In this document: in pieces, positions 27,154-36,820 of the stretch
How positions within the stretch are numbered: the first letter of the stretch is position 1
Layout: the number at the start of each line of letters is the position of its first letter
Assembly (NCBI GenBank): GCA_038893495.1
Contig: JAWARJ010000001.1
Coordinates: 806,001 to 870,000 of the forward strand
DNA: 64,000 nt
Direction: 5' to 3'
Origin: Thermoproteus sp.
GTDB lineage: Archaea > Thermoproteota > Thermoprotei > Thermoproteales > Thermoproteaceae
Program-made: the position numbers and the translations under genes
The notes under the pieces: generated by a model
Seen by the model: the letters and a program-made list of their open reading frames with translations, nothing else
Told to the model about the DNA's origin: nothing
The model's database searches: none

Positions 27154-28184
27154 AACAATCTCGACATATCTTCTGGCGACTTGGCGATCTTAAATCCAGA
27201 GGCCTTTCTGAGCCTATTCATAATGGCCAGGCCTATTCCCGCCTCCTCTATAGTCGGCGCTATAGCCACGTCGACGCCGACCTTGTCCACCCTCCTAAGC
27301 GAGTCGTATAGGTTTTTAGCCACTTCATATAGGTCGGAGCCCAGCTCGAACACCACATCGCCTTCGGCGCACTTGCCGGCCATACACAACACGGCCACTT
27401 TGAGCCCTCTGCTCTTGGCGATCTTCACAGCATAGGCCAGATCGAACTCAGCAAGAATTAACGGCGTATCGGGCGCATAGTGTCTATATTTCATCCCGGG
27501 CGCCAACGCCACGTCTGCCTCGCGAAGGCCTTTGGCGAAATCCGGCACGACGACGTCGCCGAATATAGACTTGAGCTCCTCGACGCTGAAGGGGCCCGGC
27601 CTCAATAGGACCGGCGGCCTCTTCGTCGCGTCGATAATGGTGGACTCCACGCCGAAGAACGTCCTCCCGGCGTCTAGGACCACGTCGACGGAATCCCCCA
27701 AGTCCTCAACTACGTGCCACGCCTCTGTGGGGCTGGGCCGGCCGGCCCTATTGGCGCTGGGGGCCGCTATGGGGGTGCCCGCCAGCTCTATTAGTTTCAA
27801 CGCGACTGGATGTGCAGGGCACCTCAACGCGACTGTGGGGAGGCCAGCGGTCACAGAAGCCGGGAGGTCTACCCTCTTCTTCACGACAAAAGTTATGGGG
27901 CCCGGCCAGACCCTCTTGGCTATTCTGGCCACGTCTTCTGGAAACTCGCCTATCTCGAGGGCTTGGTCTAAAGACGAGACGTGTACTATAAGCGGGTTGT
28001 CCGCAGGACGGCCTTTAGCCTTGAAGATCTTCGCTGTGGCTTCTGCATTAAATGCGTCTGCGCCGAGGCCGTAGACGGTCTCGGTGGGAAACGCCACAAG
28101 GCCGCCCGATCTGATGACAGAAGCGGCCTCGGCTATGTCCTCTGCTCGCGGGCGTAGCGGGTCTACCTTTAATATCTTCACCAC
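27150..28184 (-). CDS. sua5: Threonylcarbamoyl-AMP synthase Sua5
   Basis: 344 residues from GTG 28184 (GTG 28181 equally possible). The YrdC domain begins PTETVYGLGADAF and includes VHVSSLDQALEIG and CPAHPVALKL; SANRAGRPSPT and a C-terminal Rossmann-like Sua5 domain (from about 240) follow. It makes threonylcarbamoyl-AMP for t6A37 of ANN-decoding tRNAs. An in-frame upstream ATG at 28271 would lie inside the divergent gene; the TATA at 28207-28213 read on the minus strand is about 25 nt from 28184. Confidence 0.92.
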   Translation of the reverse strand: MVKILKVDPLRPRAEDIAEAASVIRSGGLVAFPTETVYGLGADAFNAEATAKIFKAKGRPADNPLIVHVSSLDQALEIGEFPEDVARIAKRVWPGPITFVVKKRVDLPASVTAGLPTVALRCPAHPVALKLIELAGTPIAAPSANRAGRPSPTEAWHVVEDLGDSVDVVLDAGRTFFGVESTIIDATKRPPVLLRPGPFSVEELKSIFGDVVVPDFAKGLREADVALAPGMKYRHYAPDTPLILAEFDLAYAVKIAKSRGLKVAVLCMAGKCAEGDVVFELGSDLYEVAKNLYDSLRRVDKVGVDVAIAPTIEEAGIGLAIMNRLRKASGFKIAKSPEDMSRLL

Positions 28185-28192
28185 GACGAAAT

Positions 28193-28213
28193 GAATATTA
28201 CCGGCGATTATAA
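28193..28213. promoter_or_regulatory. Interlocked divergent TATA boxes
   Basis: In a gap of only 37 bp, gaatatta (28193-28200) is about 25 nt before the plus-strand ATG 28222, while attataa (28207-28213) read on the minus strand is about 26 nt before GTG 28184. Each box lies between the other box and its gene, so the two pre-initiation complexes should exclude each other. Confidence 0.55.
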
Positions 28214-28221
28214 GTCTTAGC

Positions 28222-29034
28222 ATGGAGGTTACGGTAATAGGGACCGGCAGGATGGGGTCGGCCTTCGTCAAGAGGGCCGCCCAGCTGGGGTATAAAGTCT
28301 ATGCGTGGAATAGGACCCGCGAGAGGCTGGCGGGCCTCCCGGCGACGCCTATATCCAAGCCTTCAGAGGCCCGCGGCTTCACTGCGATCTTCGTGGCTGA
28401 CGACGAGGCCCTTTTGTCTCTAATCGACGAGGTTAAAGGCGACGTGGTAGCCCTAATGGGGACTTATTCCCTAAACGGCGCCAACACGGCCCGTAGGGTT
28501 CTGGCGTCTAGGGGAATTCCGACTTTAAGCGCGCCGATTGTAGGCGGGCCTGGCAATGTCGAGAGGGGAGACGCTATCTATATAATTGGGGGCGAGCGCG
28601 AAGTCTACGAGAAGTATTCCGACTTCTTCGCGAAGGTGGGAAAGGTCTTCTATATCGGCGACTTCGAAAAGGCGGTAGTGTTGAAGCTGGCCTACAACTC
28701 ATTGCTCATAGGCACCGTGGCGGTGTTGGGCGAGGCGTCCTCGCTGGCCGTAGCCTACGGCATATCGCCCAGCCAATTCAAAGAACTTTTGTCGCAAACT
28801 GTATTCAAAGAGATAGGGTCTGTATATATCGACAGGATGTATTCGGGCGAACAGGGCACCTTCGCGTTGAGACACGCCGGGAAAGACGTGAGGTATGCCA
28901 CAGCGGCCGCCGCGGGGAGGTCGGGCTCTATTGTCCTCTCGGCCGTCCGGTCGCTCTACGAGTTGTTGGAGGCTTGGGGACTCGGCGATGCCTACTACAT
29001 AAAGGCCGGCGTGCTTGAGGCCAAGAGACAGTAA
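28222..29034 (+). CDS. 3-hydroxyisobutyrate dehydrogenase-like NAD(P) oxidoreductase
   Basis: 270 residues. GTGRMGSAFVKRAAQLGY dinucleotide fold, APIVGGPGNVERGD substrate segment and LKLAYNSLLIG with catalytic Lys mark the beta-hydroxyacid dehydrogenase family. Substrate not predictable. Leaderless ATG at 28222, divergent from sua5. Confidence 0.85.
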   Translation: MEVTVIGTGRMGSAFVKRAAQLGYKVYAWNRTRERLAGLPATPISKPSEARGFTAIFVADDEALLSLIDEVKGDVVALMGTYSLNGANTARRVLASRGIPTLSAPIVGGPGNVERGDAIYIIGGEREVYEKYSDFFAKVGKVFYIGDFEKAVVLKLAYNSLLIGTVAVLGEASSLAVAYGISPSQFKELLSQTVFKEIGSVYIDRMYSGEQGTFALRHAGKDVRYATAAAAGRSGSIVLSAVRSLYELLEAWGLGDAYYIKAGVLEAKRQ

Positions 29035-29068
29035 TATCTATTTTTTAAGAGGTCTAATTGTTGTCTCC

Positions 29069-29332
29069 ATGCCGATATTCGACTACGCCCTAATCACAAT
29101 GTTTGTAGTCTCGGCGGCAATCTTAGGCGTGATGATATATCTATTCTGGAGGTCTAGTGAACGTATGGATTCAAACGAGCAGAAACAATCGCGGGTAATT
29201 ACTGTGATAAGATGTGGCGATGGTAACGAAAAAACTAGAGAATATAGGGAGGGCGACTATGTAGGCCTCGGCGTCGAGGACTGCGCGGGCGGAATCGTGG
29301 TGGGGATATATAGAGAGGGACAACAGAAGTGA
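29069..29332 (+). CDS. Small single-pass membrane protein
   Basis: 87 residues: hydrophobic segment at about 4-24 (YALITMFVVSAAILGVMIYLF), then a charged linker and a beta-rich soluble tail with ITVIRCGDGNEK. No family recognised. ATG 29069 lies 25 nt after TATA attttttaa (29039-29047); an upstream in-frame start at 29015 would overlap the dehydrogenase and is less likely. Ends 2 bp before asnS, so it is probably cotranscribed with it. Confidence 0.6.
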   Translation: MPIFDYALITMFVVSAAILGVMIYLFWRSSERMDSNEQKQSRVITVIRCGDGNEKTREYREGDYVGLGVEDCAGGIVVGIYREGQQK

Positions 29333-29333
29333 T

Positions 29334-30629
29334 ATGGCCTATAGACAGGCCGTAAGCATCGCCGAAGCGCTTAAATCGACAGGCTCGGTTACTGTAAGGG
29401 GTTGGGTCTATAGGAAAAGGGAATTGAAAGACAAGATCTTCATCGTTCTTAGAGATTCAACCGGTATAATACAACTAGTCTTCACGCGGGGCACCGATGC
29501 GTTTAACGTAGCCCAGAGACTTAACATAGAGTCCTCGCTGGTGGCCACAGGCGTCCTTAAAGAAGAGCCCAGAGCGCCTGGAGGCAAAGAGATACAAGTC
29601 CAGTCTGTAAACTGGTACTACGAGGGGAAGCCGTATCCCATAAACGAAGACGCCGCGCAAGCCGATAGCGAATATCTACTGGACGTAAGGCACCTCTGGC
29701 TTAGAAGCAGGAAGATGCAAGCTGTCTTGAAGATTAGACATACCGTGTTCGGCGCCATACACGAATATTTCAGGTCTAGAGGCTACTACGAGGTGCAGGG
29801 ACCTATGTTCATAACCGCGGCGGTGGAGGGCGGCGCTACGCTCTTCAAAGTGCCCTATTTCGACGACTACGTATATTTGACCCAGAGCTCTCAATTCTAC
29901 CTAGAGGCCTTTATATACAGCCTCGAGAAGGTCTACACCATAGCGCCGAGCTTCAGGGCGGAGCCCTCGCGTACTAGAAGACATTTGACGGAGTTCTGGC
30001 ACGCAGAGGCCGAAATGGCTTGGTACCACCTCGAAGACTTAATGCGTGTAAACGAGGAGCTCATATCGCATGTAGTGTCTAAAGTACTGGACGAGAGGGC
30101 CGAGGAGTTAAAACTCCTCGGGAGGAGGACCGAACCGTTGGAGAACATAAAGCCGCCCTTCTACCGCGTGTCGTACGACGAAGCCATAGAGATTTTGAGG
30201 AAAAAAGGCGTCAATATCAACTGGGGCGACGACCTAGGCGCGGACGAGGAGAGAATCCTCACGTTGCAGTTCGACAGGCCGATTCAGCTATATGGATTTC
30301 CCGAAAAGGTAAAGGCGTTTTATCACCGCAACGACCCGAAAAGGCCTGAGGTGACTCTGAGCGTAGACGTATTGGCTCCTGAGGGCTACGGCGAAATCAT
30401 CGGAGGGGGCGAGAGGATATACGACGAGGGAGAGCTGTTGTCGAAAATAGAACGATTTGGCCTTAACCCCAAGGACTACCAGTGGTATATAGACCTACGG
30501 CGCTACGGCTCGGTCCCACATTCGGGCTTTGGGCTGGGCGTAGACAGACTGGTCATGTGGATAGCTGGGCTCGACCACATCAGAGATGCAGTTCCCTTCC
30601 CGAGAGACATCAGGAGGAAGTACCCTTGA
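29334..30629 (+). CDS. asnS: Asparaginyl-tRNA synthetase
   Basis: 431 residues: N-terminal OB-fold anticodon domain (VTVRGWVYRKRELKDK) and class II catalytic core with motif 2 (FRAEPSRTRRHLTEFWHAEAE) split here by the loop, and motif 3 (GFGLGVDRLVMWIAG). HLTEFWHAEAEM and the absence of a GAD insertion favour AsnRS; archaeal AspRS is close, so specificity is likely rather than certain. Stop overlaps the start of the kinase gene (TTGA). Confidence 0.85.
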   Translation: MAYRQAVSIAEALKSTGSVTVRGWVYRKRELKDKIFIVLRDSTGIIQLVFTRGTDAFNVAQRLNIESSLVATGVLKEEPRAPGGKEIQVQSVNWYYEGKPYPINEDAAQADSEYLLDVRHLWLRSRKMQAVLKIRHTVFGAIHEYFRSRGYYEVQGPMFITAAVEGGATLFKVPYFDDYVYLTQSSQFYLEAFIYSLEKVYTIAPSFRAEPSRTRRHLTEFWHAEAEMAWYHLEDLMRVNEELISHVVSKVLDERAEELKLLGRRTEPLENIKPPFYRVSYDEAIEILRKKGVNINWGDDLGADEERILTLQFDRPIQLYGFPEKVKAFYHRNDPKRPEVTLSVDVLAPEGYGEIIGGGERIYDEGELLSKIERFGLNPKDYQWYIDLRRYGSVPHSGFGLGVDRLVMWIAGLDHIRDAVPFPRDIRRKYP

Positions 30630-31219
30630 GGGTACTCATAACGGGCACTCCTGGCGTTGGAAAGACCACGGCTTGTAGGGAGCTCTCGAGGCTCCTAGGG
30701 GCTAAATGTATAGAGGTCGCCGCCCTGCTTGCCGGCAGGCCCTTCACGAGGTGGGACCCCTATTCCCTCACCTACGACATATTGGACGCAGAGGCGGCTC
30801 GGAGGGTCCTAGAGGGAGAGATGACGGGGGATTATATCGTCGACACACATGTATTGGATCTAATAGGAGATGTCGACTATGTCTTCGTGTTGAGGAAGAG
30901 GCCAGACGTGCTCTTCAGAGAACTTAAAGGCAGAGGGTGGCCGCTCCATAAAGTCGTCGATAACGTCTGGTCGGAAATTCTCGACTACATATACCTACAG
31001 GCTAAAGAGAGATGGAGACGTATATATCAAATAGATGTGACCGAAAAGTCGACCCACCAGACTGTAGACGTCATGGTTAAATGTATTAGGGGGTTTGTAT
31101 GCCCCGACGACGAGGTCGACTGGCTTCAGTACTCGCTGGAGACTGGCTTCCTAGACGAGCTGGAGGCTATCGCCAATAGGGCCTCTTTGCGGCCGTCTTC
31201 CTCTCCACAAGGAACCTAA
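30626..31219 (+). CDS. AK6/Fap7-type adenylate kinase
   Basis: 197 residues from TTG 30626. Walker A GTPGVGKTTACREL, YIVDTHV and VFVLRKRPDVLFRELKGRGW match the Fap7/hCINAP (AK6) family: broad nucleotide monophosphate kinase with a role in small-subunit ribosome maturation. A longer in-frame upstream region lies inside asnS and is not real. The C-terminus runs longer than usual, overlapping a convergent gene by 53 bp. Confidence 0.85.
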   Translation: MRVLITGTPGVGKTTACRELSRLLGAKCIEVAALLAGRPFTRWDPYSLTYDILDAEAARRVLEGEMTGDYIVDTHVLDLIGDVDYVFVLRKRPDVLFRELKGRGWPLHKVVDNVWSEILDYIYLQAKERWRRIYQIDVTEKSTHQTVDVMVKCIRGFVCPDDEVDWLQYSLETGFLDELEAIANRASLRPSSSPQGT

Positions 31220-31544
31220 CGGCCCAACCCTGCTCTACGAACTTACGGATTAAGCCCCTCATGCTACTCTTGGAGGAGATCAGAAGCACGTACTCCACAC
31301 GTGCGTTGTCTAGATAGAGCCGCGCCAAGTAGGACCTACGGCCGCCGTCCTCAAGGACTATATCAGTATGGGACATAGAAGAGAGCTCGGGAACTATATG
31401 TAGCACCTCCTTCTCTATCTCCGTTATGTCCCCCACCTTAGCCGGCTCCTCGTCTAACTCTCTAAGCCCTACGATCTTCATCTCCAACATGACGACGCCG
31501 AAGTCCTTACCGGCCCTCAATAGGGCCACGGAACGTATAGCCAT
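31167..31544 (-). CDS. Hypothetical protein
   Basis: 125 residues, alpha/beta, Arg- and Val-rich, with strands LEMKIVGLREL and RVEYVLLISS; no motif recognised. ATG 31544 has TATA catataaag (31565-31573) 25 nt upstream. The 3' end overlaps the AK6 gene by 53 bp tail to tail, unusually long for this window, so either this stop or that of AK6 may be extended. Confidence 0.6.
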   Translation of the reverse strand: MAIRSVALLRAGKDFGVVMLEMKIVGLRELDEEPAKVGDITEIEKEVLHIVPELSSMSHTDIVLEDGGRRSYLARLYLDNARVEYVLLISSKSSMRGLIRKFVEQGWAVRFLVERKTAAKRPYWR

Positions 31545-31601
31545 CGATATTTAGATGCTTGGGACATATAAAGCTTGAGCTTCGATATGGACATCGGCAA
31601 G

Positions 31602-32573
31602 CTAAAACGCCTTTTCGGCTATTTCCAATATTAAGCCCGTGGGGTCTTCGAGCCGTAGAGGCGGGGTCCTTCCCTCGTCGAGGGCTCTTTTCAACTCCTT
31701 AAGGCAACTCTCAAAATCGCGACAACGACGTAGGGGGGCGCCCTTACTTATTAGGTACGTATCGACGTATAGCTCTTCGGGGAAGTAGGATAAGGCTGGA
31801 GTGCCCAAGAGCGCGGCCTCTGTGGCCATGGTAAGACCGCCCGTTATTACTGCAGCCGCGTAGTAGGCAAGGTCTAGATGGTCGACAGCTTTAGTCAAAT
31901 TTACAGCCCCTTCTACGATCTGGTCGTCGTACCTAGGCACGTTGACCACTACATAGCCCAATTCCCTGACTGTCTCCATCAATTTCCTCCTCAGCTCAAC
32001 ATAGTTCCACTTATAGTACGCGGCCTTTGCCTCCTCGGGCCTAAAGACCACGTAACGGCCTGGCTCTAAGCCCAGCCGCGTAATTACATCTCGATTGGGC
32101 TTATGCCTCGACGTCCACATATATTCGAAAAGCCCGTCGAAGACCTCCACGCGTTTGGGGCAGTAGGGCCTCCAAGCTTCTACGGGGATTGCGGCAGGGG
32201 CTATTAGGTATTCGGAGAGGGGTATGGTCAGGCTGTTGGCATGATATGCGTGGGGCGTGTCGTTTAGGACTATAGACTTCTTGCCCAAGCCGAAGGCTAC
32301 CCTCACGGCGTCGGGGCTGGGGAAGGACAAAACGCCGTCAAGGCCCTTGATTATATCCACTAAAGCCATCTGCCTACGTAGCCCCTCCGTCAGCTTCTCC
32401 TCTACAGTCTCGCCATATCTCCCTATACATGTATATTCTACGCCGTAATGGTCCAACATATCTTTTACATGATAATATTCCCTACAAGTTATAACTAGAT
32501 TTAATCCTGATTTCTTCAATATAGATGCAATTCTAGCTTGTTTTGGAGTTAAAGCATCAAATAGGACCTTCAT
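31602..32573 (-). CDS. DUF354 protein (glycosyltransferase-B-like fold)
   Basis: 323 residues. [16 protein letters not shown], the central [23 protein letters not shown] and [31 protein letters not shown] segments match DUF354, related to UDP-GlcNAc 2-epimerase and GT-B enzymes; [11 protein letters not shown] is the nucleotide-sugar-binding loop. Enzymatic activity unproved. Start overlaps gltX stop (ATGA), and the gene upstream of gltX is a sugar nucleotidyltransferase, suggesting a shared sugar pathway. First 40 codons are AT-rich. Confidence 0.8.
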   Translation of the reverse strand: MKVLFDALTPKQARIASILKKSGLNLVITCREYYHVKDMLDHYGVEYTCIGRYGETVEEKLTEGLRRQMALVDIIKGLDGVLSFPSPDAVRVAFGLGKKSIVLNDTPHAYHANSLTIPLSEYLIAPAAIPVEAWRPYCPKRVEVFDGLFEYMWTSRHKPNRDVITRLGLEPGRYVVFRPEEAKAAYYKWNYVELRRKLMETVRELGYVVVNVPRYDDQIVEGAVNLTKAVDHLDLAYYAAAVITGGLTMATEAALLGTPALSYFPEELYVDTYLISKGAPLRRCRDFESCLKELKRALDEGRTPPLRLEDPTGLILEIAEKAF

Positions 32574-34294
32574 TCGTGTATATAGACGAACTTATTGCCT
32601 CCTATATACTTCACGAAGCCGTATCTAACAAACTGGACGGCCGTCCCTATGCCGATCTCTAGGGCCTTGGCCTCGACGAGGCCGAGCTCCTCTACTTTCT
32701 TCCCGACGGCGAGGGGCTTCACGACTACAGCCGAGGGGGAGCCCTCGGGTACCCATTGGACTATCTGCAACTTGGCCTTACGGGCCTCGTCTATAGTGAA
32801 GCCGGTCACGACCCCTCGATATAGGTTATCGCCATCTTTTTCGACCTTCACATTGACGAACTCCATGAGCCTAAACGCCTTGAGCTCTATGTCCTTTTTG
32901 GATACATATACCGAGACGGAGCCGGGGCCCATTTCGTACGTCCTATATCCACGTTCGGGGAAGCTCGGATGTTGGGGCAATTTGGCCACGACTTTGCTGG
33001 GGAGGTCTATTACTAACTTCACGGGGTCCACGACGAACATATACCTATCGGCTCTGGGGTCTAGGACCTTCCTATTTATGGCGAAGAGGTTGGCTAGAGA
33101 TACGGTGGAGTCCGAAGGCTTTATCCCAACGCTCAATATCAACTCCCATATGGCCTCAGGCAATATGCCGCGGTTCCTCAGACCCGAGAGGGTAGGCATA
33201 GATATGTCGTCGAATTTTATCTTCAGCGCTTTGAGTTTAGATTTGCTTAAAGAGCCACCTTCTATTTTGAGCCTCCCGAAGTGGATAGTCACCGGCTGTT
33301 TCCATCCGAAATGTTTGAATATATAGGATTGTTTAGTCGTATTTACACTATGTTCTTGCGCGCGGAGCACGTGCGTCACGCCCATGAGGTGGTCGTCTAT
33401 AGAGACCGCGAAGTTGTAGGTGGGCCACACCCTGTATTTAGACCCAACTAGCGGGTGGGGGGTCCTCTCAGTGTCGATAATCCTAAACGCGACCCAGTCC
33501 CTCACGCTGGGGTCGGGATGCGACAGGTCGGTTTTAACTCTAAGCACGGCCTCGCCCTCGCCGAAGTCTCCCCTCAACATTTTTTCCCAAAGCTCTAGGT
33601 TCTTCTCCACTGGGGCGTCTCTATGCGGACAGGCCTTGCTGGCATTTCTTAGCTTGCGCCACTCTTCGGGCTTACATAAATCGACGTAGGCCCCGCCGAG
33701 CTCTATGAGCTTTTTCGCATATTCGTAGTATATCTCCATACGTTGTGACTGGATGTACTCCTCGTCCCATTTGACGCCTAACCACCTCAAGTCCTCTCTT
33801 ATCGCCTCATATGCGTTTATCTCTTCGGTGACCAACGGCCTTTTTATTCTGGGATCTGTGTCCTCAAAACGGAGGATGAACTTCCCGCCGTACTTCAACT
33901 TATATGCGTAGTTCAATATGGCCGGCCGCGCGCTACCCAGATGGAGGACAAAATCGGGGTTTGGAGCAAAGCGCACAACTACACCCTTGGCGCCCTCCAC
34001 ACCCGGAAGAGCGGGTAGCGCGTCTATGCCGGGCCTCTTCTCTACCTCTGCCTTCTTTTCCTCCAAGGCCTCCGGCCATCTAGCCGCCAACAAAGACCTC
34101 TGTTCTTCAAGGCTCATGGAGTTCACTTTCTCCACCACCGCGTCCACTATGGATTTAACCTCGCGGGCCTTCGGCCTCAAGTCGGGCCTCTCGGCCATTA
34201 TTTTAGACATCACAGCCTTGGGGTCGGCCCTCCCTCCGTATTTAATTGCGTTTATTAAGGCGTATTTGAGCACTATGTCCTCAAGGCTTTCCAT
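32570..34294 (-). CDS. gltX: Glutamyl-tRNA synthetase, archaeal type
   Basis: 574 residues of the GlnRS-like archaeal Glu[22 protein letters not shown] carries the HIGH-equivalent (HLGS) and [11 protein letters not shown] the KMSKS-like loop; the C-terminal anticodon domain is the all-beta type found in archaea and eukaryotes. Non-discriminating charging would need GatCAB or GatDE, not seen here. Overlaps its neighbours on both sides. Confidence 0.94.
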   Translation of the reverse strand: MESLEDIVLKYALINAIKYGGRADPKAVMSKIMAERPDLRPKAREVKSIVDAVVEKVNSMSLEEQRSLLAARWPEALEEKKAEVEKRPGIDALPALPGVEGAKGVVVRFAPNPDFVLHLGSARPAILNYAYKLKYGGKFILRFEDTDPRIKRPLVTEEINAYEAIREDLRWLGVKWDEEYIQSQRMEIYYEYAKKLIELGGAYVDLCKPEEWRKLRNASKACPHRDAPVEKNLELWEKMLRGDFGEGEAVLRVKTDLSHPDPSVRDWVAFRIIDTERTPHPLVGSKYRVWPTYNFAVSIDDHLMGVTHVLRAQEHSVNTTKQSYIFKHFGWKQPVTIHFGRLKIEGGSLSKSKLKALKIKFDDISMPTLSGLRNRGILPEAIWELILSVGIKPSDSTVSLANLFAINRKVLDPRADRYMFVVDPVKLVIDLPSKVVAKLPQHPSFPERGYRTYEMGPGSVSVYVSKKDIELKAFRLMEFVNVKVEKDGDNLYRGVVTGFTIDEARKAKLQIVQWVPEGSPSAVVVKPLAVGKKVEELGLVEAKALEIGIGTAVQFVRYGFVKYIGGNKFVYIHE

Positions 34295-34967
34295 CGCTCA
34301 ACAACTTCTCTACCTCCTCTAAATCCTTCATGGTGTCGATAGACCGCCAAAAGACGTCTCTATAGAGGACCGCCTTGAGGCGCCTCTGTTTCGCCAATAT
34401 CGGAAATGTAGTCTCCTCTATGTTCCCTCTATCCGGCAGGACCTTCAAGATATCGCGCCTCATGGCGTAGACGCCAGCGTTTATGAAATAGCCTTCGAGG
34501 ACGGGCTTCTCCCTAAAGGCCGTGACGTAGCCCGACTCGTCGAACTCCACTATTCCGTATGGACTCCTCAAAGGCACTAGCGCTATGGCCACATCGGCCT
34601 TCTCGAGGGCGTTGAGGAGGGGCGCTATGGGCAGGTTTGTGACTATATCTCCATTTGTCGCCACGAAGACGTCGTCTTCTAGGTAGGGCTCTGCGTTCTT
34701 GAGGGCTCCGGCCGTGCCGAGAGGCTCCTCCTCTACGCTGTAGAATATCCTCACGCCCAGCTTCCTTCCATCGCCAAGCGCCTCGAAGACCTTATGTCGG
34801 AGATAGCCGACGGCCAATATGAAGTCAGATATGCCCTGGCTCTTCAGCCACTCTATCTGCCTCACCAATATCGGCTTCCCCGCTATAGGCAGTAGAGGCT
34901 TAGGAAGCTCATTGGTGAGAGGGGCCAGCCTCTTGCCGAACCCGCCTGCGAGTATCAAGGCACGCAT
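34281..34967 (-). CDS. Sugar-phosphate nucleotidyltransferase
   Basis: 228 residues. [20 protein letters not shown] and [18 protein letters not shown] are the NTP-binding and Lys motifs; [14 protein letters not shown] holds the metal Asp. It makes an NDP-sugar (GDP-mannose or dTDP/UDP-glucose type) from a sugar 1-phosphate; PGI/PMI at 42.6 kb supplies related sugars. Lacks the C-terminal left-handed helix found in bifunctional forms. Overlaps gltX by 14 bp. Confidence 0.87.
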   Translation of the reverse strand: MRALILAGGFGKRLAPLTNELPKPLLPIAGKPILVRQIEWLKSQGISDFILAVGYLRHKVFEALGDGRKLGVRIFYSVEEEPLGTAGALKNAEPYLEDDVFVATNGDIVTNLPIAPLLNALEKADVAIALVPLRSPYGIVEFDESGYVTAFREKPVLEGYFINAGVYAMRRDILKVLPDRGNIEETTFPILAKQRRLKAVLYRDVFWRSIDTMKDLEEVEKLLSDGKP

Positions 34968-34986
34968 GTACTCGCCTAAAGCCCCA

Positions 34987-34994
34987 TTTAAATA
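34987..34994. promoter_or_regulatory. Palindromic TATA box shared by two divergent genes
   Basis: The perfect palindrome atttaaat lies 24 nt from the minus-strand ATG at 34967 and about 20 nt from the plus-strand GTG at 35010. No other TATA candidate exists in the 42-bp gap, so it probably serves both. Confidence 0.5.
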
Positions 34995-35009
34995 GAACTC
35001 GCATTATAC

Positions 35010-36782
35010 GTGCGTCTCTATTGGTGCGACGACTTTAATGTGCCGGTGCTGGACCCCCACGACGTAGTTGATAAATGTAGCAGAATATCGGCTGTATACA
35101 TAACAGAGCCGGGCGACGTGAGGCCTGCTTTAGGTGCCGACATAGCCATAACTAGACAGGCCGTGGAGAACGAGCTGGGCAATAAATCCCTGGCGCTAGA
35201 GCTGATACCCGAAGGGGAATTGGTGTTGCTCAACAAGATACCGGGCTACGCCGATCAGGCTGATGAGGTGATCGTCAGGGGGCGTATCGTCGGCCATAGG
35301 TTCTACGACGTGTTAGAGGGGATGTGGAGGTTCAGACCTTTATACGAGGGCGTGTCTAAAATGATTAGCGAGAGGAGGGGGTGGTGGGCCCTTGTGGACA
35401 TGGAGGACCTCCCTATCGGCTATGACGTACATGAGGACAAAATAATAGAGGGATCTCTGCCCGAGAGGCGATATACGCATGTCGCGGTCTCCACGAAAGA
35501 TGGGAAGATCCACGGCGTGGCTAAACTCTTTCGGGGGAGGCGGCTCCATATAGTTAAGTCGTGGAGGGCCAGGCCGGGCTTGCCGCCGGGGAGGCCCAGC
35601 GATTTGAGCCTATTCGCCGAAATAAATAGGAGACATATTGAGAGGAAGGCCCACGAGGCTGTTGAGTTCCTCAAAAAGGTCTTCGACCAGTACAAACTCC
35701 CAATCGTCGTCTCTTATTCCGGCGGTAAGGATAGCCTCGTGGCACTCGACCTAACGGCCAAGACTGGACGTCCCTTCGCCATACTCTTCAACGACACCGG
35801 GCTGGAGGCGCCTGAGACCTACGAAAACGTGAAGGAGGTCTCGGAGAGATATGGGGCCGAGCTGATCGTCGCATCGGCCGGCGATAGGTTTTGGAGAGCC
35901 ATAGGCGAGTTTGGCCCCCCGGCGCGGGATTACCGTTGGTGTTGTAAGGTGATAAAGATGGCGCCTATAACCAAAGCGCTACTCGAGCGTTTTCCTCAAG
36001 GCGTCATATCCGTAGTGGGCCAGAGGGCCGCCGAGTCCTTCCAGAGGGCTAAGCTCAAACGGGTGTCTTCAAGCAGGTGGGTGGCGAAAACCATCGTGGT
36101 GGCGCCCCTACAGGAATGGAGAGCGCTAGAGGTATGGGGCTATATAGCGCTCAATAAATTGCCGTACAATAAGGCATATGAGAGGGGCTTCGACAGGCTG
36201 GGTTGTTTGGTCTGCCCTGCAAATGAGATGGGCGAGCTGGAATTGGTGCGTATCAGCTATCCGGGGATCTACGAGAGGATGGAAGAGGAGGTTTTGAAGT
36301 ACTATGGAGACGAGACCTATCTGAGGTATGGACTTTGGAGGTGGAAGAAGGGCGTGCCTGGAGATCTCCAGCGGTTTGTCAAAATTAGAGTTAGGCCGAA
36401 ATATCCTGTGGAGGTGAGGAGAAGCGGCGAGGTCGTCGAGCTGTCGGGCGTTAAGCCGGATATGGAGACGGCGACGCAATTACTTAAGATGTTGGGCGAG
36501 GTGCAGATTAACGGCAACGTCATTAAAGCTGGCGGCGTCGCCATAGAGATGGTCGCCGGCTCCATTAGGGCTGTAGGCGAGAAGGCCCTAGACGCCGCGG
36601 CGTTAATTGTGAGGGCCTCTATATGTGGCCATTGCGACTTATGTATAAGTTGGTGCCCCACAAAGGCCTTGAGGAGAGGAGAAGACGGACGTTTCGTTGT
36701 AGATGGGGATAGGTGTATTAGATGTCTGTTATGTTCTCGCGCATGTCCGTCGGCTCAATATCTAGTGTATAGGACCGAGTAA
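35010..36782 (+). CDS. PAPS-reductase-like ATP pyrophosphatase with ferredoxin tail
   Basis: 590 residues in four parts. An N-terminal segment resembles the zinc-finger start of archaeal homologues but lacks the usual CxxC pairs (YWCDDFNVPVLD). A PUA-like segment follows (about 75-110). The PP-loop domain has VVSYSGGKDSLVALDL and DYRWCCKVIKMAPI (about 225-400). The C-terminal 8-Cys ferredoxin has CGHCDLCISWCP and CIRCLLCSRACP. Family members are annotated as PAPS reductases but may be thiolation or sulfur-transfer enzymes. No sulfate-assimilation genes are adjacent. Confidence 0.8.
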   Translation: MRLYWCDDFNVPVLDPHDVVDKCSRISAVYITEPGDVRPALGADIAITRQAVENELGNKSLALELIPEGELVLLNKIPGYADQADEVIVRGRIVGHRFYDVLEGMWRFRPLYEGVSKMISERRGWWALVDMEDLPIGYDVHEDKIIEGSLPERRYTHVAVSTKDGKIHGVAKLFRGRRLHIVKSWRARPGLPPGRPSDLSLFAEINRRHIERKAHEAVEFLKKVFDQYKLPIVVSYSGGKDSLVALDLTAKTGRPFAILFNDTGLEAPETYENVKEVSERYGAELIVASAGDRFWRAIGEFGPPARDYRWCCKVIKMAPITKALLERFPQGVISVVGQRAAESFQRAKLKRVSSSRWVAKTIVVAPLQEWRALEVWGYIALNKLPYNKAYERGFDRLGCLVCPANEMGELELVRISYPGIYERMEEEVLKYYGDETYLRYGLWRWKKGVPGDLQRFVKIRVRPKYPVEVRRSGEVVELSGVKPDMETATQLLKMLGEVQINGNVIKAGGVAIEMVAGSIRAVGEKALDAAALIVRASICGHCDLCISWCPTKALRRGEDGRFVVDGDRCIRCLLCSRACPSAQYLVYRTE

Positions 36783-36791
36783 TACTGAAGT

Positions 36792-36800
36792 CCTTAAATA
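36792..36800 (+). promoter_or_regulatory. TATA box of the five-gene small-protein operon
   Basis: ccttaaata is centred 25 nt before ATG 36821, giving the operon its own promoter distinct from the upstream reductase. Confidence 0.6.
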
Positions 36801-36820
36801 CACGACTAGAAATCCACCCA

